From Desulfomonile sp963700305 (GTDB lineage: Bacteria > Desulfobacterota > Desulfomonilia > Desulfomonilales > Desulfomonilaceae): 64,000 nucleotides of DNA. The position numbers and the translations under genes were made by a program. The DNA lies in NCBI GenBank assembly GCA_963700305.1, contig CAVOXB010000027.1, positions 372,001 through 436,000 of the forward strand, in the 5' to 3' direction. This document shows positions 37,466 through 46,282 of the stretch, one piece after another; the stretch's first letter is position 1, and each line of letters begins with the position of its first letter. The notes under the pieces are model-generated. The model ran no database searches, had not been told where the DNA came from, and saw nothing but the letters and a program-made list of their open reading frames with translations.

Positions 37466-37534
37466 ATGAATTTCCTTTTTTTGATTTTCGCCACCACGTT
37501 TGCAGCGATCATATCGTATTGAATACTCAATTGG

Positions 37535-38226
37535 TTACAACCGCTTCGTCCCTTCTGCCAATTCAATCAGACCTTGCCGATCCATTATCTTCATGAGCCG
37601 TCCGTCGGATTCTATAAAACCTTGTTTTACCATTTTCGTGATGATCCGAGACAAGGTTTCAGGTATTGTGCCGAGAAGCCCGGCCAATTGCCCTTTCGGC
37701 ATATCCAATTCCAGGTCGTCTCGACCCAGCCTCTGCTCGCTGAGGAAAAGCAGGTGAGCAGCCAGCCTGCCTGGCACTTCTTTCAGAGAAAGATCGTCTA
37801 CAGAGTACTGTGAACCTTCGCAAACGCCTGGAAAGCACTGCCAGCATATTGAGCGAAAGAGAGGGATTATTCTTGATCAGCTCTACAAACGCGGACCTCG
37901 GGAAAAAGATGTACTTGCTATCTTCCAGGGCCACAGCGTGCGCTGGGAATGGGCGTCCTTCAAAAACCGGCACTTCGCCGAAAGGCTCGCCTGGACCAAA
38001 AATATGAAGTATCTGCTCTTTACCGTCCGGTGAAATCTTGAAGATCTTCACTTTTCCGGCCATTACCACAAAGAAACCGTTCGCAGGTTGACCTTCGGAA
38101 AAAACCGTACAGACCTCGTTCAAATATTTTTTCTAAAGCAATATTTGCCAGATCTCTTTGCTGATCCTGTGGCAGTCCCTCGAATAAAGGAATTCTCGCA
38201 ATCCTCTGAATGAGTTCCACTTCCAT
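37535..38226 (-). CDS. Crp/Fnr-family transcriptional regulator, two frameshifts
   Basis: Three frames read as one gene of about 230 residues: MEVELIQRIARIPLFEGLPQ; then TVFSEGQPANGFFVVMAGKV with a cyclic-nucleotide-type beta barrel (IFGPGEPFGEVPVFEGRPFP); then VDDLSLKEVPGRLAAHLLFL with a winged helix (MPKGQLAGLLGTIPETLSRI). Breaks near 38110 and 37800, one extra base each. No Fnr-type cysteine set is visible, so a heme/NO-type (NnrR, DNR or HcpR) sensor fits better than an O2-sensing Fnr. It is divergent from the siroheme gene and near hcp and the NO reductase, and TTGACTTAAGTCAA at 38262-38275 lies between them. Start at 38226 uses an ATG; a TTG at 38244 is possible. Confidence 0.85.
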
Positions 38227-38261
38227 GCTCCATTCCGCAACCAATGTTTAATAACCTGATT

Positions 38262-38275
38262 TTGACTTAAGTCAA
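38262..38275. promoter_or_regulatory. Palindromic Crp/Fnr-type operator (copy 1)
   Basis: TTGACTTAAGTCAA, a perfect 14-base palindrome with 5-base half-sites, between the divergent regulator and siroheme genes. It is followed by GGCAC. The same 19 bases recur at 39247-39265. Confidence 0.7.
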
Positions 38276-38417
38276 GGCACGATCCATAGGGAATTATTAT
38301 ACTCTTTATGGTGAGTCCTATATATGTGAATCGTGATCTAATGATTCACAGAACCCCAGGAATCAGGCTCACTGGAAATCTTCATGTCCACATTGCGTAC
38401 ACTCCCGGAGGAAATCA

Positions 38418-39240
38418 ATGAGGTGGAATAAAGAGGCCGAAGAAGCAGTATCCAAGGTTCCCTTTTTCGTCCGTCGCCGCGTGAGGAAGAGAGTGGAAGA
38501 AGAGGCTACGCGACTCCACGCGCAAATCGTCACTCTTGAGCATGTAACGGCTTGCAAACGAAGATATCTTGAAAACATGGAAGAAGAAGTCAAGGGACAC
38601 CAATTGGAGACCTGTTTCGGCCCCGGCGGTTGCCCAAACAGGGCGGTTGTGGACGATAGTCTTTCGGTGGAGCTGGAGAAAGTGTTGTCAGGCAAAAAAC
38701 TGAGGGACTTTCTCAAGAGCAAAGTCTCCGGTCCGCTAAAGATGCATCACGAATTCAGAGTCTCGATATCCGATTGTCCAAACGCGTGTTCCAGACCGCA
38801 AATCGTGGATTTAGGAATAATAGGAGCGGTGCTGCCGCGTATTTCCGAGAATGCATGTACAGGATGCGCCGCGTGCGTCGCGGTTTGTAAAGAAAAGGCA
38901 ATTGAAATCGATCCCGCTACCGACACAGCGCGACTTGACCTGGAAAAATGCCTGTATTGCGGCCAATGCGTGAAGATTTGCCCCGCGGACGCGCTCAGCG
39001 TTGAAACCGTAGGATACCGCGTTACTTTTAGGAGGAAAGCTTGGACGTCATCCTCAACTGGCTACCGAACTCCGGGGAATATATTTGAGAGATCAGCTAC
39101 TGGAATTGTTGGACAAATGTCTAGAACACCATATGGCTCACAACTCTGATGGTGAACGCTTCGGACAGGTTCTTAGCAGAACGGGCTTCAATTTTCTAAA
39201 CAAAGGGGAGGGGGACGCGCAAAAAAAGTTACAAAAATGA
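38418..39240 (+). CDS. Siroheme/4Fe-4S reductase-like protein with PCP_red and ferredoxin segments, one frameshift
   Basis: Starts at ATG after GGAGGAA. N-terminal ~60 residues (RWNKEAEEAVSKVPFFVRRR...VTACKRRY) match the PCP_red domain. Then the siroheme-[4Fe-4S] pattern: TCFGPGGCPN (CX5C) and SDCPNACSRP (CX3C). A 2x[4Fe-4S] ferredoxin domain follows (CTGCAACVAVC, CLYCGQCVKICP). An extra base near 39021-39031 would cut it at 39149; the other frame continues GGKLGRHPQLATELRGIYLR and ends at 39240, about 274 residues. Small sulfite-reductase-like enzymes of this kind reduce sulfite or nitrite in the cytoplasm. The neighbourhood points to nitrite or NO stress. Confidence 0.82.
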
Positions 39241-39246
39241 AAATGG

Positions 39247-39260
39247 TTGACTTAAGTCAA
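39247..39260. promoter_or_regulatory. Palindromic Crp/Fnr-type operator (copy 2)
   Basis: TTGACTTAAGTCAA again, 105 bases before the hcp start codon and just after the siroheme gene stop. It is followed by GGCAC as in copy 1. Confidence 0.7.
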
Positions 39261-39364
39261 GGCACACAAATGAGCAGTGGGTTACTAATATAGAAAAGGA
39301 CGAACGAACCAACAAAAGTTGATACGAAAACCGGGTTGCCGGAAATTACACCAGGAGGGACCAG

Positions 39365-41005
39365 ATGAGCGACGAAATGTTTTGTTATCAATGTGAACAG
39401 ACAGCCTTCGGAACAGGCTGCACCAAAGTGGGCGTTTGCGGGAAATCGGCCGAGGTTGCTGCGCTTCAAGACTTGCTTACCTACGCGCTGAAAGGCCTCT
39501 CATTGTTTGCTGTGGAAGGCCGCAAAGCTGGCCTCATCGACCGTGAAGTAAATGTGTTTACCGTGCAGGCACTGTTCTCCACCTTGACCAATGTGGATTT
39601 TGACGCTGCCAGATTTGTTCCTTTGATTCAAAAGAGCGTCTCTCTCAGAGAGAGTCTCAAGGAAAAGGTGAAGGCAGCTGGTGGCAAGGTGGACTTTAGC
39701 GACGCGGTAGCAAGCTTCCAGCCTGCTGCCGATATCGACGGCATGATAAAGCAAGCGCAAGAAGTGGGGTTCCGTCCGGGACCTTCGGAGAATGCAGATA
39801 TCACGTCACTGAAGCACATCTTGATTCTGGGGTTGAGAGGGGTCTCCGCATACGCTGATCACGCCCAGATTCTGGGACAAGAAGACGACGCGGTGTACGC
39901 GTTCGTTCACGAAGGACTGGCTGCAGCATTGGGAACCGACCTGGGCCTGGAAGACTGGGTGGGATTGGTGCTCAAATGTGGTGCAACAAACCTTCGTGCG
40001 ATGGAACTTCTGGATGCCGGCAACACGGGAACTTATGGACACCCCGTTCCCACCAAAGTCCCGCTGGGTCACAGGAAAGGAAAAGCCATTCTTGTGTCCG
40101 GTCACGATCTCAAGGACCTTGAGATGCTCCTGAAACAGACCGAAGGCAAGGGAATCAGTATATACACTCACGGCGAAATGCTGCCGACTCACGCTTATCC
40201 GGAGCTCAAAAAGTATCCGCACTTTTTTGGCCATTTTGGCACAGCGTGGCAGAACCAGCGGAAGGAATTTGCTGAATTTCCGGGCTCGATTCTCATGACG
40301 ACAAATTGCATCCAAAGACCTAAAGAGTCGTACATGGACAACATTTTCACCACGGGGTTGGTAGGTTGGCCTGGAGCAAAACACCTGGCCGGCAAGGATT
40401 TTACTCCTGTCATTCAGAAGGCCCTTGAAATGCCAGGCTTCGACGAAGATTCAAATGGAAAAAACGTCACATGCGGATTCGGCAGGAACGCTGTGATGTC
40501 AGTAGCAGGTGCGGTAATTGACGCGGTCAAGAGCGGTGCCATCCGCCACTTCTTCCTGGTTGCCGGGTGTGACGGAGCGAAGCCGGGCCGAAACTACTAC
40601 ACTGAATTTGTTGAAAAGGTGCCAAACGATTGCGTCGTGCTCACGTTGGCCTGCGGAAAATTCCGTTTCTTTGACAAAGATCTGGGCGACATCGGCGGCA
40701 TTCCGCGGCTTCTGGACGTCGGGCAGTGCAATGATTCGTATTCCGCCATCCAGATAGCGGTTGCTCTCTCCCAGGCTTTCAATGTGGGTGTGAACGAACT
40801 GCCGCTTTCAATGGTGTTGTCCTGGTATGAGCAGAAAGCGGTTGCGATTCTACTGACGCTGCTGCACCTGGGGATTAAGGGAATACGGCTTGGCCCGAGC
40901 CTGCCGGCATTCATCACTCCAAACGTGCTGAACGTGCTGGTCCAGAATTTCGACATCAAACCGATCAGTACACCTGACGAAGACCTGAAAGCGATTTTAG
41001 GATGA
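39365..41005 (+). CDS. hcp: Hydroxylamine reductase (hybrid cluster protein, class I)
   Basis: 546 residues, CAGGAGG before the ATG. The N-terminal cysteines C7, C10, C19 and C25 (CYQC...GCTKVGVC) give the CX2CX8CX5C spacing of class I enzymes of strict anaerobes, which bind a [4Fe-4S] cluster. Hybrid cluster ligands are seen in CGATN, TNCIQRP, VAGCDG and LACGKFRF. Hcp reduces hydroxylamine to ammonia in vitro and acts as an NO reductase or nitrosylation enzyme in vivo. The palindrome at 39247-39260 and the nearby Crp/Fnr gene suggest NO-type control. Intact. Confidence 0.96.
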   Translation: MSDEMFCYQCEQTAFGTGCTKVGVCGKSAEVAALQDLLTYALKGLSLFAVEGRKAGLIDREVNVFTVQALFSTLTNVDFDAARFVPLIQKSVSLRESLKEKVKAAGGKVDFSDAVASFQPAADIDGMIKQAQEVGFRPGPSENADITSLKHILILGLRGVSAYADHAQILGQEDDAVYAFVHEGLAAALGTDLGLEDWVGLVLKCGATNLRAMELLDAGNTGTYGHPVPTKVPLGHRKGKAILVSGHDLKDLEMLLKQTEGKGISIYTHGEMLPTHAYPELKKYPHFFGHFGTAWQNQRKEFAEFPGSILMTTNCIQRPKESYMDNIFTTGLVGWPGAKHLAGKDFTPVIQKALEMPGFDEDSNGKNVTCGFGRNAVMSVAGAVIDAVKSGAIRHFFLVAGCDGAKPGRNYYTEFVEKVPNDCVVLTLACGKFRFFDKDLGDIGGIPRLLDVGQCNDSYSAIQIAVALSQAFNVGVNELPLSMVLSWYEQKAVAILLTLLHLGIKGIRLGPSLPAFITPNVLNVLVQNFDIKPISTPDEDLKAILG

Positions 41006-41013
41006 TCGAGAAG

Positions 41014-41035
41014 GGGCGGCTCTTGAGGGCCGCCC
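41014..41035 (+). other. Intercistronic hairpin after hcp
   Basis: GGGCGGC pairs with GCCGCCC around TCTTGAGG. No T-tract. It may lower read-through to the HD gene or stabilise hcp mRNA. Confidence 0.5.
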
Positions 41036-41063
41036 TCCATGACGGACGGAAGGAGGACAAACC

Positions 41064-41819
41064 ATGAAATGCCCAGGCCAAGATCCCAGATTCTGGAAGT
41101 TTGATGCGATTTTTGAAGCGGAATGTCCCAACTGCGGCGCAACGGTGGAATTCTTCAAAGATGAGACCAGACGCAAATGCAAGAAATGCGGACAGCACGT
41201 TTTGAATCCGAAAATGGACTTTGGCTGTGCGGCTCACTGCAAATTTGCCGAGCACTGTTTTGGAGACCTTCCGCCCGAGTTAATCAAACAAAAAGAAGAC
41301 CTCTTTAAAGACCGCGTGGCCGTGGAAATGAAAATGTATTTTAAAAACGATTTCAAACGAATCGGACATTCGGCCAAGGTGGCTCGTTACGCGGAACGTC
41401 TCGTCCAAGAAGAAAAGGGCGACCCTGCTGTGGCTCTCTCGGCGGCGTACCTTCACGATATCGGGAGCAAACAAGCGGAGATCAAACACAACAGCACGGA
41501 AGCTGTCTACCAGGAGCTTGAAGGGCCAGCCGTGGCTCGGGAGATACTGACCAAGCTGGATGCCGCTGAACCTATGATCGATGAAGTTTGCGATATTGTG
41601 GGCCATCATCATAATCCCAGGCCCGATGAAACAGTCAATTTCAAGGTGGTCTACGATGCCGATCGCGTAGCCAATCTTGAAGAGAAACATAAGAAATCGC
41701 CGATTGAGCGGAACCGACTTTTGGAAATGGTTGATTCCGAATTCCTAACACAAAGCGGCCGTGAATTGGCTCGCAGTATTCTCCTGGGAGAGGGCAACGG
41801 GAACGCCTCATCTCGGTAA
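41064..41819 (+). CDS. HD-domain phosphohydrolase-like protein with N-terminal zinc ribbon
   Basis: 251 residues with AAGGAGG upstream. Residues ~20-45 hold a zinc ribbon (CPNCG...CKKCGQHV), then a cysteine-rich link (GCAAHCKFAEHC). The rest is an HD domain: IGHSAKVARYAERLVQEEKG, AAYLHDIGSK, DIVGHHHNPR and YDADRVANLE. Such proteins cut phosphodiester or phosphomonoester bonds using divalent metal. Position just after hcp, seen by inference as co-transcription, suggests a regulatory or repair link to nitrosative stress. Substrate unknown. Confidence 0.85.
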   Translation: MKCPGQDPRFWKFDAIFEAECPNCGATVEFFKDETRRKCKKCGQHVLNPKMDFGCAAHCKFAEHCFGDLPPELIKQKEDLFKDRVAVEMKMYFKNDFKRIGHSAKVARYAERLVQEEKGDPAVALSAAYLHDIGSKQAEIKHNSTEAVYQELEGPAVAREILTKLDAAEPMIDEVCDIVGHHHNPRPDETVNFKVVYDADRVANLEEKHKKSPIERNRLLEMVDSEFLTQSGRELARSILLGEGNGNASSR

Positions 41820-41860
41820 GCACAAGTTTTCCCGAGCGAACACCAAAAGGGGACTCGAAA

Positions 41861-42610
41861 ATGAAAGTAAAACGCAACATAATAGAGATAGACGAAGCAT
41901 TGTGCGATGGCTGCGGCCAGTGCATCACCACCTGTGCAGAAGGGGCATTGGAAATCATAGACGGCAAGGCAAAGCTTGTTTCAGAAATATACTGCGACGG
42001 ACTTGGCGCATGTCTCAGCGGCTGTCCTACGGGCGCATTGAAGGTCATACAGAGAGACGCCGACGATTTTGACGAAGAAGCTGTGCACGCGCATCTTGAA
42101 GAACTAAAAAAGGCTGAGGCCCCAAAAGAACAGACACTGGCATGCGGATGCCCTTCAGCAACTCTTCAGACTTTCGCCAGACCCGTTTGCTCGCAGAACA
42201 CGGCAGAGCAGCATTCTGAAGCCACTTCTGCACTGAGGCACTGGCCTGTGCAAATAAGGCTCATTCCGCCCACTGCGCCGTTTCTGAGAAACGCTGACCT
42301 TCTGGTCGCAGCAGATTGCACACCAGTAGCATATCCAGCTTTTCACAGGGATTTCTTGGAAGGCAAGACCGTAATGATCGGTTGCCCAAAATTCGATGAC
42401 GCTCAGTCTTACGTTGAGAAATTCGCCCAGATTTTTCACTCGAACGCTATCAAGAGTATCACCGTGGTGATCATGGAAGTTCCTTGCTGCGCAGGATTGC
42501 CTATGATAGTGAAAAAGGGAATGGAACTCGCCGGAAAAACTGTTCCCATGGAGCAGATCGTCATCAGCGCGAGCGGCGACATCTTGAGAAAACAGAAGTT
42601 GGTAGCGTAA
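41861..42610 (+). CDS. 4Fe-4S ferredoxin-type protein
   Basis: 249 residues. The N-terminus binds two [4Fe-4S] clusters: CDGCGQCITTC and CDGLGACLSGCP. A linker and a cysteine-containing region (LACGCPSAT) follow, then a C-terminal domain with VAADCTPVAYPAFH, MIGCPKFDDAQSYVEKFAQI and MEVPCCAGLPMIV. It is the type of iron-sulfur protein often placed next to hcp and may donate electrons to Hcp. That is inference from position. Cytoplasmic; no signal or membrane segment. Intact. Confidence 0.88.
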   Translation: MKVKRNIIEIDEALCDGCGQCITTCAEGALEIIDGKAKLVSEIYCDGLGACLSGCPTGALKVIQRDADDFDEEAVHAHLEELKKAEAPKEQTLACGCPSATLQTFARPVCSQNTAEQHSEATSALRHWPVQIRLIPPTAPFLRNADLLVAADCTPVAYPAFHRDFLEGKTVMIGCPKFDDAQSYVEKFAQIFHSNAIKSITVVIMEVPCCAGLPMIVKKGMELAGKTVPMEQIVISASGDILRKQKLVA

Positions 42611-42888
42611 CCTTTTTGTAATCTTTTGCCGAAGTAAAGCTTCCGGAAGCCAAATTGATATTGACGCCACAATTTGCAAAACAATGTGAATGATAGCGTC
42701 CTCCAAAAGGTGGAAATGCTTAAGTTTGCCCATTAGATTTGAATAGAATATTTGGTTAACAGGTCCATTTTCAGATAAATGCTTGATTTAAACAATTTTT
42801 ATGTCTGTAAGTGCTCTCAGAAGATCCTGAGGCGCATTCAATAATTGTGCGTCTGTTATTTCAGTCTCCACTAACCAAGGAGGATGTG

Positions 42889-45165
42889 ATGAGCACCGGA
42901 AAACTGAAATGGGCGGCAATCTTCAGTTTTTTGATTTCACTGGTCATTTTAATTTTGGGGGGACTCCTGAGTCAGGACCGATTGCCTCCGTATCCAGGTA
43001 AGATCGTCGGTCCGGACGGAAAAGTTTTGTTCACGAAGGCGGATATTCTGGCCGGCCAGGACGTATTCCAAAGTCGTGGGCTCATGGACCACGGAAGCGT
43101 CTGGGGGCACGGATCCCAGAGAGGGTCGGAGTTTTCCGCCACAAGCCTGCACATTGAAAGCGTAGCGGTCAGAGATTATTTGAGTCAGCAGGATTACTCA
43201 AAGCCGTACACGGAGCTCAAAGATCTCGACAAAGATATCATCGACCTGAAATCAATCAGGGAAATTCGAACAAATCGATACGACCCTGCCACAGATACTT
43301 TGACATTGACCGCAGCTCAGACACTCGCCCTGGAAAAAGTGGTGCAATTCTGGGACAAGACCTTTCAACATGGGGAAGTGAGATATGGATTCCTCCCCAA
43401 CACAATAGGAACTCCAGAAGATAGGCTCGAAATAGGCCGATTTTTCTTTTGGACCGCGTGGGTGGCCTCCACCAACCGGCCGGGGGAGGACTACACCTAC
43501 ACCAACAACTGGCCTGCAGACCGGACCGTGGGCAACGTGCCCACTACGGAAACTTACGTGTGGTCTCTGGGCGGGATTCTGGCCTTACTCATTGTGCTCG
43601 GGATATTTATTTTCATGGTTCACCATTACGGGCTGTGGTACGGACCCGCCAGAGGAGTTCAGCTCGCAGAAAAATTGGTGGATATGCCGCTGACGCCCAG
43701 CCAGAGCAAGGCTGCGAAATTTTTCCTCGTGGTGACGGTTCTGTTTCTCCTACAAACCAATTTCGGGGGGCTGCTTGCCCACTACACCATTCATCCAGCC
43801 AGCTTTTACCTACAGTTAGTTGCCGACTTAATCCCTTACAGCTGGGCAAAGACCTGGCATTTGCAATTAGCTATTTTTTGGATAATGACCACATGGATCG
43901 CATCCGCCATATATATTGCGCCGATAATCGGCGGAATTGAACCCAAGAAACAAGGATTGCTGGTGGAACTTCTGTTCGTGGCGGTGCTTCTCGTTGCCGG
44001 CGGGAGTTTGATCGGTGAAATAGCGGGAATAAAGGGCTATCTTGGCGACATGTGGTTCTGGTTCGGGCACCAGGGCTGGGAGTTCTTGGAGCTCGGCCGC
44101 GTGTGGCAAATACTATTGTTTGTGGGATTGATAGCATGGCTGATCATTGTTTACAGGCCGATTTCTCATCACATCAAGTTGCGTCACAAGGATGAATTCA
44201 CAGGATTGCTGATTTTTTATGTAATCAGTGCGGTCCTGGTGGTTGCGTTCTTTGCGTTTGGTCTCCTTTACGGGAAGGGGACTCATTTGACTCTGGCGGA
44301 CTACTGGCGATGGTTCGTAGTCCACATTTGGGTCGAAAGTATATTCGAGTTCTTCGGCATAGCGGTAATTTCGCTCTTGTTAGTGACAATGGGATTGGCA
44401 TCGGCAAAAGGCGCTCTGATGGTGGCGTACTTTACTGCCGCCATAGTTTTTTTAAGCGGCATACTTGGGACGGCGCATCACTTCTTTTGGTTTGGTCAGC
44501 CTTCTTTCTGGCTCGCTATTGGATCGGTTTTTTCGTCGCTGGAGCCAATTCCCCTTTTCGGGTTGGTGGTTCGAGGACTATTGGAGCACAAATCAATAAC
44601 CAAAGAAGGCAAAGAATTCCCTTACAAGTGGCCGCTGTATTTCCTTGTCGCTTCTTCTTTCTGGAATTTCCTCGGCGCCGCAGTATTTGGGTTCTTAATC
44701 AACCTACCTATTGTCAATTACTACGAGCACGGCACTTATCTGACCATGAATCACGCTCACGGGGCATTGTTTGGGGTTTACGGGATGCTTTCCATTGCGC
44801 TTCTGTTGTTCTCATGGAGAGGCTTGGTCGATAGGGCACACTGGAACGACAAAATCTTGAAACTCTGCTTTTTTGGATTTAACGGCGGTTTGTTCATGTT
44901 GACGCTGGGAACCTTGTTTCCCGTAGGCGTGCTCCAGACCTGGACAAGTTTCAAATACGGCCTTTGGGTGGCCAGGGACGCGTCGTTCTTTGAAAGCACG
45001 TTCGTGCACGTGGTTGGCACGATACGGATCATTCCTGATCTAACGATAATTCTTTTGGGCGTGCTCCCGTTGTTTTATTTTCTGTTCAAAACCTATCCGC
45101 ATTTGAAGGCTGTCGGAATAAAGGAAGGTGAATCGGTCTGGGAGCGTCTCGGAATCGAGCTTTGA
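42889..45165 (+). CDS. norB: Quinol-type nitric oxide reductase (qNor)
   Basis: 758 residues from the ATG at 42889, chosen for AAGGAGG upstream; an in-frame extension from 42811 lacks a ribosome site. A long N-terminal extracytoplasmic part (SQDRLPPYPGKIVGPDG...) and about 14 membrane helices make this the single-subunit form. Heme/Cu-type ligands: WHLQLAIFWI, VHIWVESIFEFF, GILGTAHHFFWFG and NHAHGALFGVYGM. It reduces 2 NO to N2O using quinol, at the inner membrane. With Hcp it forms a two-step NO defence in an anaerobe. Promoter region 42611-42888 holds a weak TTGATTTAAACAA string (42783) but no perfect palindrome. Confidence 0.95.
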   Translation: MSTGKLKWAAIFSFLISLVILILGGLLSQDRLPPYPGKIVGPDGKVLFTKADILAGQDVFQSRGLMDHGSVWGHGSQRGSEFSATSLHIESVAVRDYLSQQDYSKPYTELKDLDKDIIDLKSIREIRTNRYDPATDTLTLTAAQTLALEKVVQFWDKTFQHGEVRYGFLPNTIGTPEDRLEIGRFFFWTAWVASTNRPGEDYTYTNNWPADRTVGNVPTTETYVWSLGGILALLIVLGIFIFMVHHYGLWYGPARGVQLAEKLVDMPLTPSQSKAAKFFLVVTVLFLLQTNFGGLLAHYTIHPASFYLQLVADLIPYSWAKTWHLQLAIFWIMTTWIASAIYIAPIIGGIEPKKQGLLVELLFVAVLLVAGGSLIGEIAGIKGYLGDMWFWFGHQGWEFLELGRVWQILLFVGLIAWLIIVYRPISHHIKLRHKDEFTGLLIFYVISAVLVVAFFAFGLLYGKGTHLTLADYWRWFVVHIWVESIFEFFGIAVISLLLVTMGLASAKGALMVAYFTAAIVFLSGILGTAHHFFWFGQPSFWLAIGSVFSSLEPIPLFGLVVRGLLEHKSITKEGKEFPYKWPLYFLVASSFWNFLGAAVFGFLINLPIVNYYEHGTYLTMNHAHGALFGVYGMLSIALLLFSWRGLVDRAHWNDKILKLCFFGFNGGLFMLTLGTLFPVGVLQTWTSFKYGLWVARDASFFESTFVHVVGTIRIIPDLTIILLGVLPLFYFLFKTYPHLKAVGIKEGESVWERLGIEL

Positions 45166-45181
45166 TCGGTCTGAGCAAGCC

Positions 45182-45207
45182 GTGGGGCAGGCTTTCCAGC
45201 CTGCCTC
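45182..45207. repeat. Dispersed repeat, family A (half copy)
   Basis: GTGGGGCAGGCTTTCCAGCC then TGCC, one arm only, between the NO reductase gene and the convergent importer operon. Confidence 0.65.
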
Positions 45208-45220
45208 ACAGATATGACTT

Positions 45221-46282
45221 TCATTTCTTGGGAGGGTTGAAGATGCTCTTGAGATCTGTGACTCCTTCAAGGTTTGCGTTTTTGGCAAAAGAATCGTCAA
45301 TCAGGCCCTGAATGTCATTGTTTGAGAGAAGTCTGAATTTTACCATCAGGTCCGCGAGGTACTGCATTTGGTCATATTTGGGGATAAACTCGTCAAACAC
45401 GATCCTGTTGGGAGGAGTGTTCATAGCATATTCCACAAGATCCACAGGTTGATTCCAATATTTTGATACAATTTCGGCCGCGGCTTTCACGTTGCCCTTG
45501 GCCCATATGCCGGATCGAGCCGCACCCTGCACCAAAAGCCGGACAGTCTCGGGATCTCGATCTATCAATTCTTGCCTCACCAGCGTCAAATTGCAGATGA
45601 AGCTCGGCCAGATCTGTTCAACATCGTACACAACCTGGGATTCTCCTGCGTACACAGATTTCGCGGCAAAGGGCTCGCCCACAAAATAAGCGTCCAGCGA
45701 ACCTGTCGCCAGAGCTGAAGGCATGTCAGGAGGATTCATCTCGACAACATTGAGATTTGAGCCGGAAAGCCCGAATTGTTCTCCCAGGAGTCTTGTCGCG
45801 ATGTTATGACCTGAATAGCGCATGGGCACAGCAATGCTCTTCCCTGCAAGGTCCTCGAATGAATTTACCTTGAGGTCCTTTCTGCAAACAAGGGTGCTTT
45901 CGTGACGATTACCTATATAGACCAGCCTTATACCGGCCCCTTGCTGATGCAGGACTATGGATAGAGGGGCTATTATAAAGGCCGCATGAATATCTCCGTT
46001 CCGGAGGGATTCACCCATTTCGGCAAATGATGAGAACTTGAGGGCTTCAAAATGTGTCCCGTCAGTGTCCGAACGGCTGGCGTAATCCAGCAACGGGGCT
46101 GCCAGATTCGCCACAACGGGCATGTAGCCCATTCGCACTGTTTTCCTGGAATGTCGATCAATATTCAGCCAGAAGTGAACCAGAGATATGAAAATCAACC
46201 AGATTCCCGCGCCCGCGATGATCTGCCAACCAGTTGACAGTCGCTTCTTCCTTGAAGGCTCAGAGGGCATAATGGACCCCAA
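45221..46282 (-). CDS. ABC importer substrate-binding protein (NrtA/SsuA-like)
   Basis: 353 residues. An N-terminal hydrophobic helix (WQIIAGAGIWLIFISLVHFW) anchors it to the membrane. The domain is NMT1/THI5-like: VRMGYMPVVANLAAPLL, MGESLRNGDIHAAFI, VYIGNRHESTLVCR, DLAGKSIAVPMRYSG, ALATGSLDAYFVGEPFAA. These bind nitrate, sulfonates, taurine, pyrimidine precursors or similar. It overlaps the upstream ATPase gene by 23 bases, so order is permease, ATPase, binding protein. The ligand is not readable. Confidence 0.85.
   Translation of the reverse strand: MGSIMPSEPSRKKRLSTGWQIIAGAGIWLIFISLVHFWLNIDRHSRKTVRMGYMPVVANLAAPLLDYASRSDTDGTHFEALKFSSFAEMGESLRNGDIHAAFIIAPLSIVLHQQGAGIRLVYIGNRHESTLVCRKDLKVNSFEDLAGKSIAVPMRYSGHNIATRLLGEQFGLSGSNLNVVEMNPPDMPSALATGSLDAYFVGEPFAAKSVYAGESQVVYDVEQIWPSFICNLTLVRQELIDRDPETVRLLVQGAARSGIWAKGNVKAAAEIVSKYWNQPVDLVEYAMNTPPNRIVFDEFIPKYDQMQYLADLMVKFRLLSNNDIQGLIDDSFAKNANLEGVTDLKSIFNPPKK

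Noticed and set aside
42783..42796. A TTGATTTAAACAA string upstream of the NO reductase gene as a third operator
   Set aside because: The second half-site does not match the palindrome and the spacing is off by one base. I did not call it an operator.
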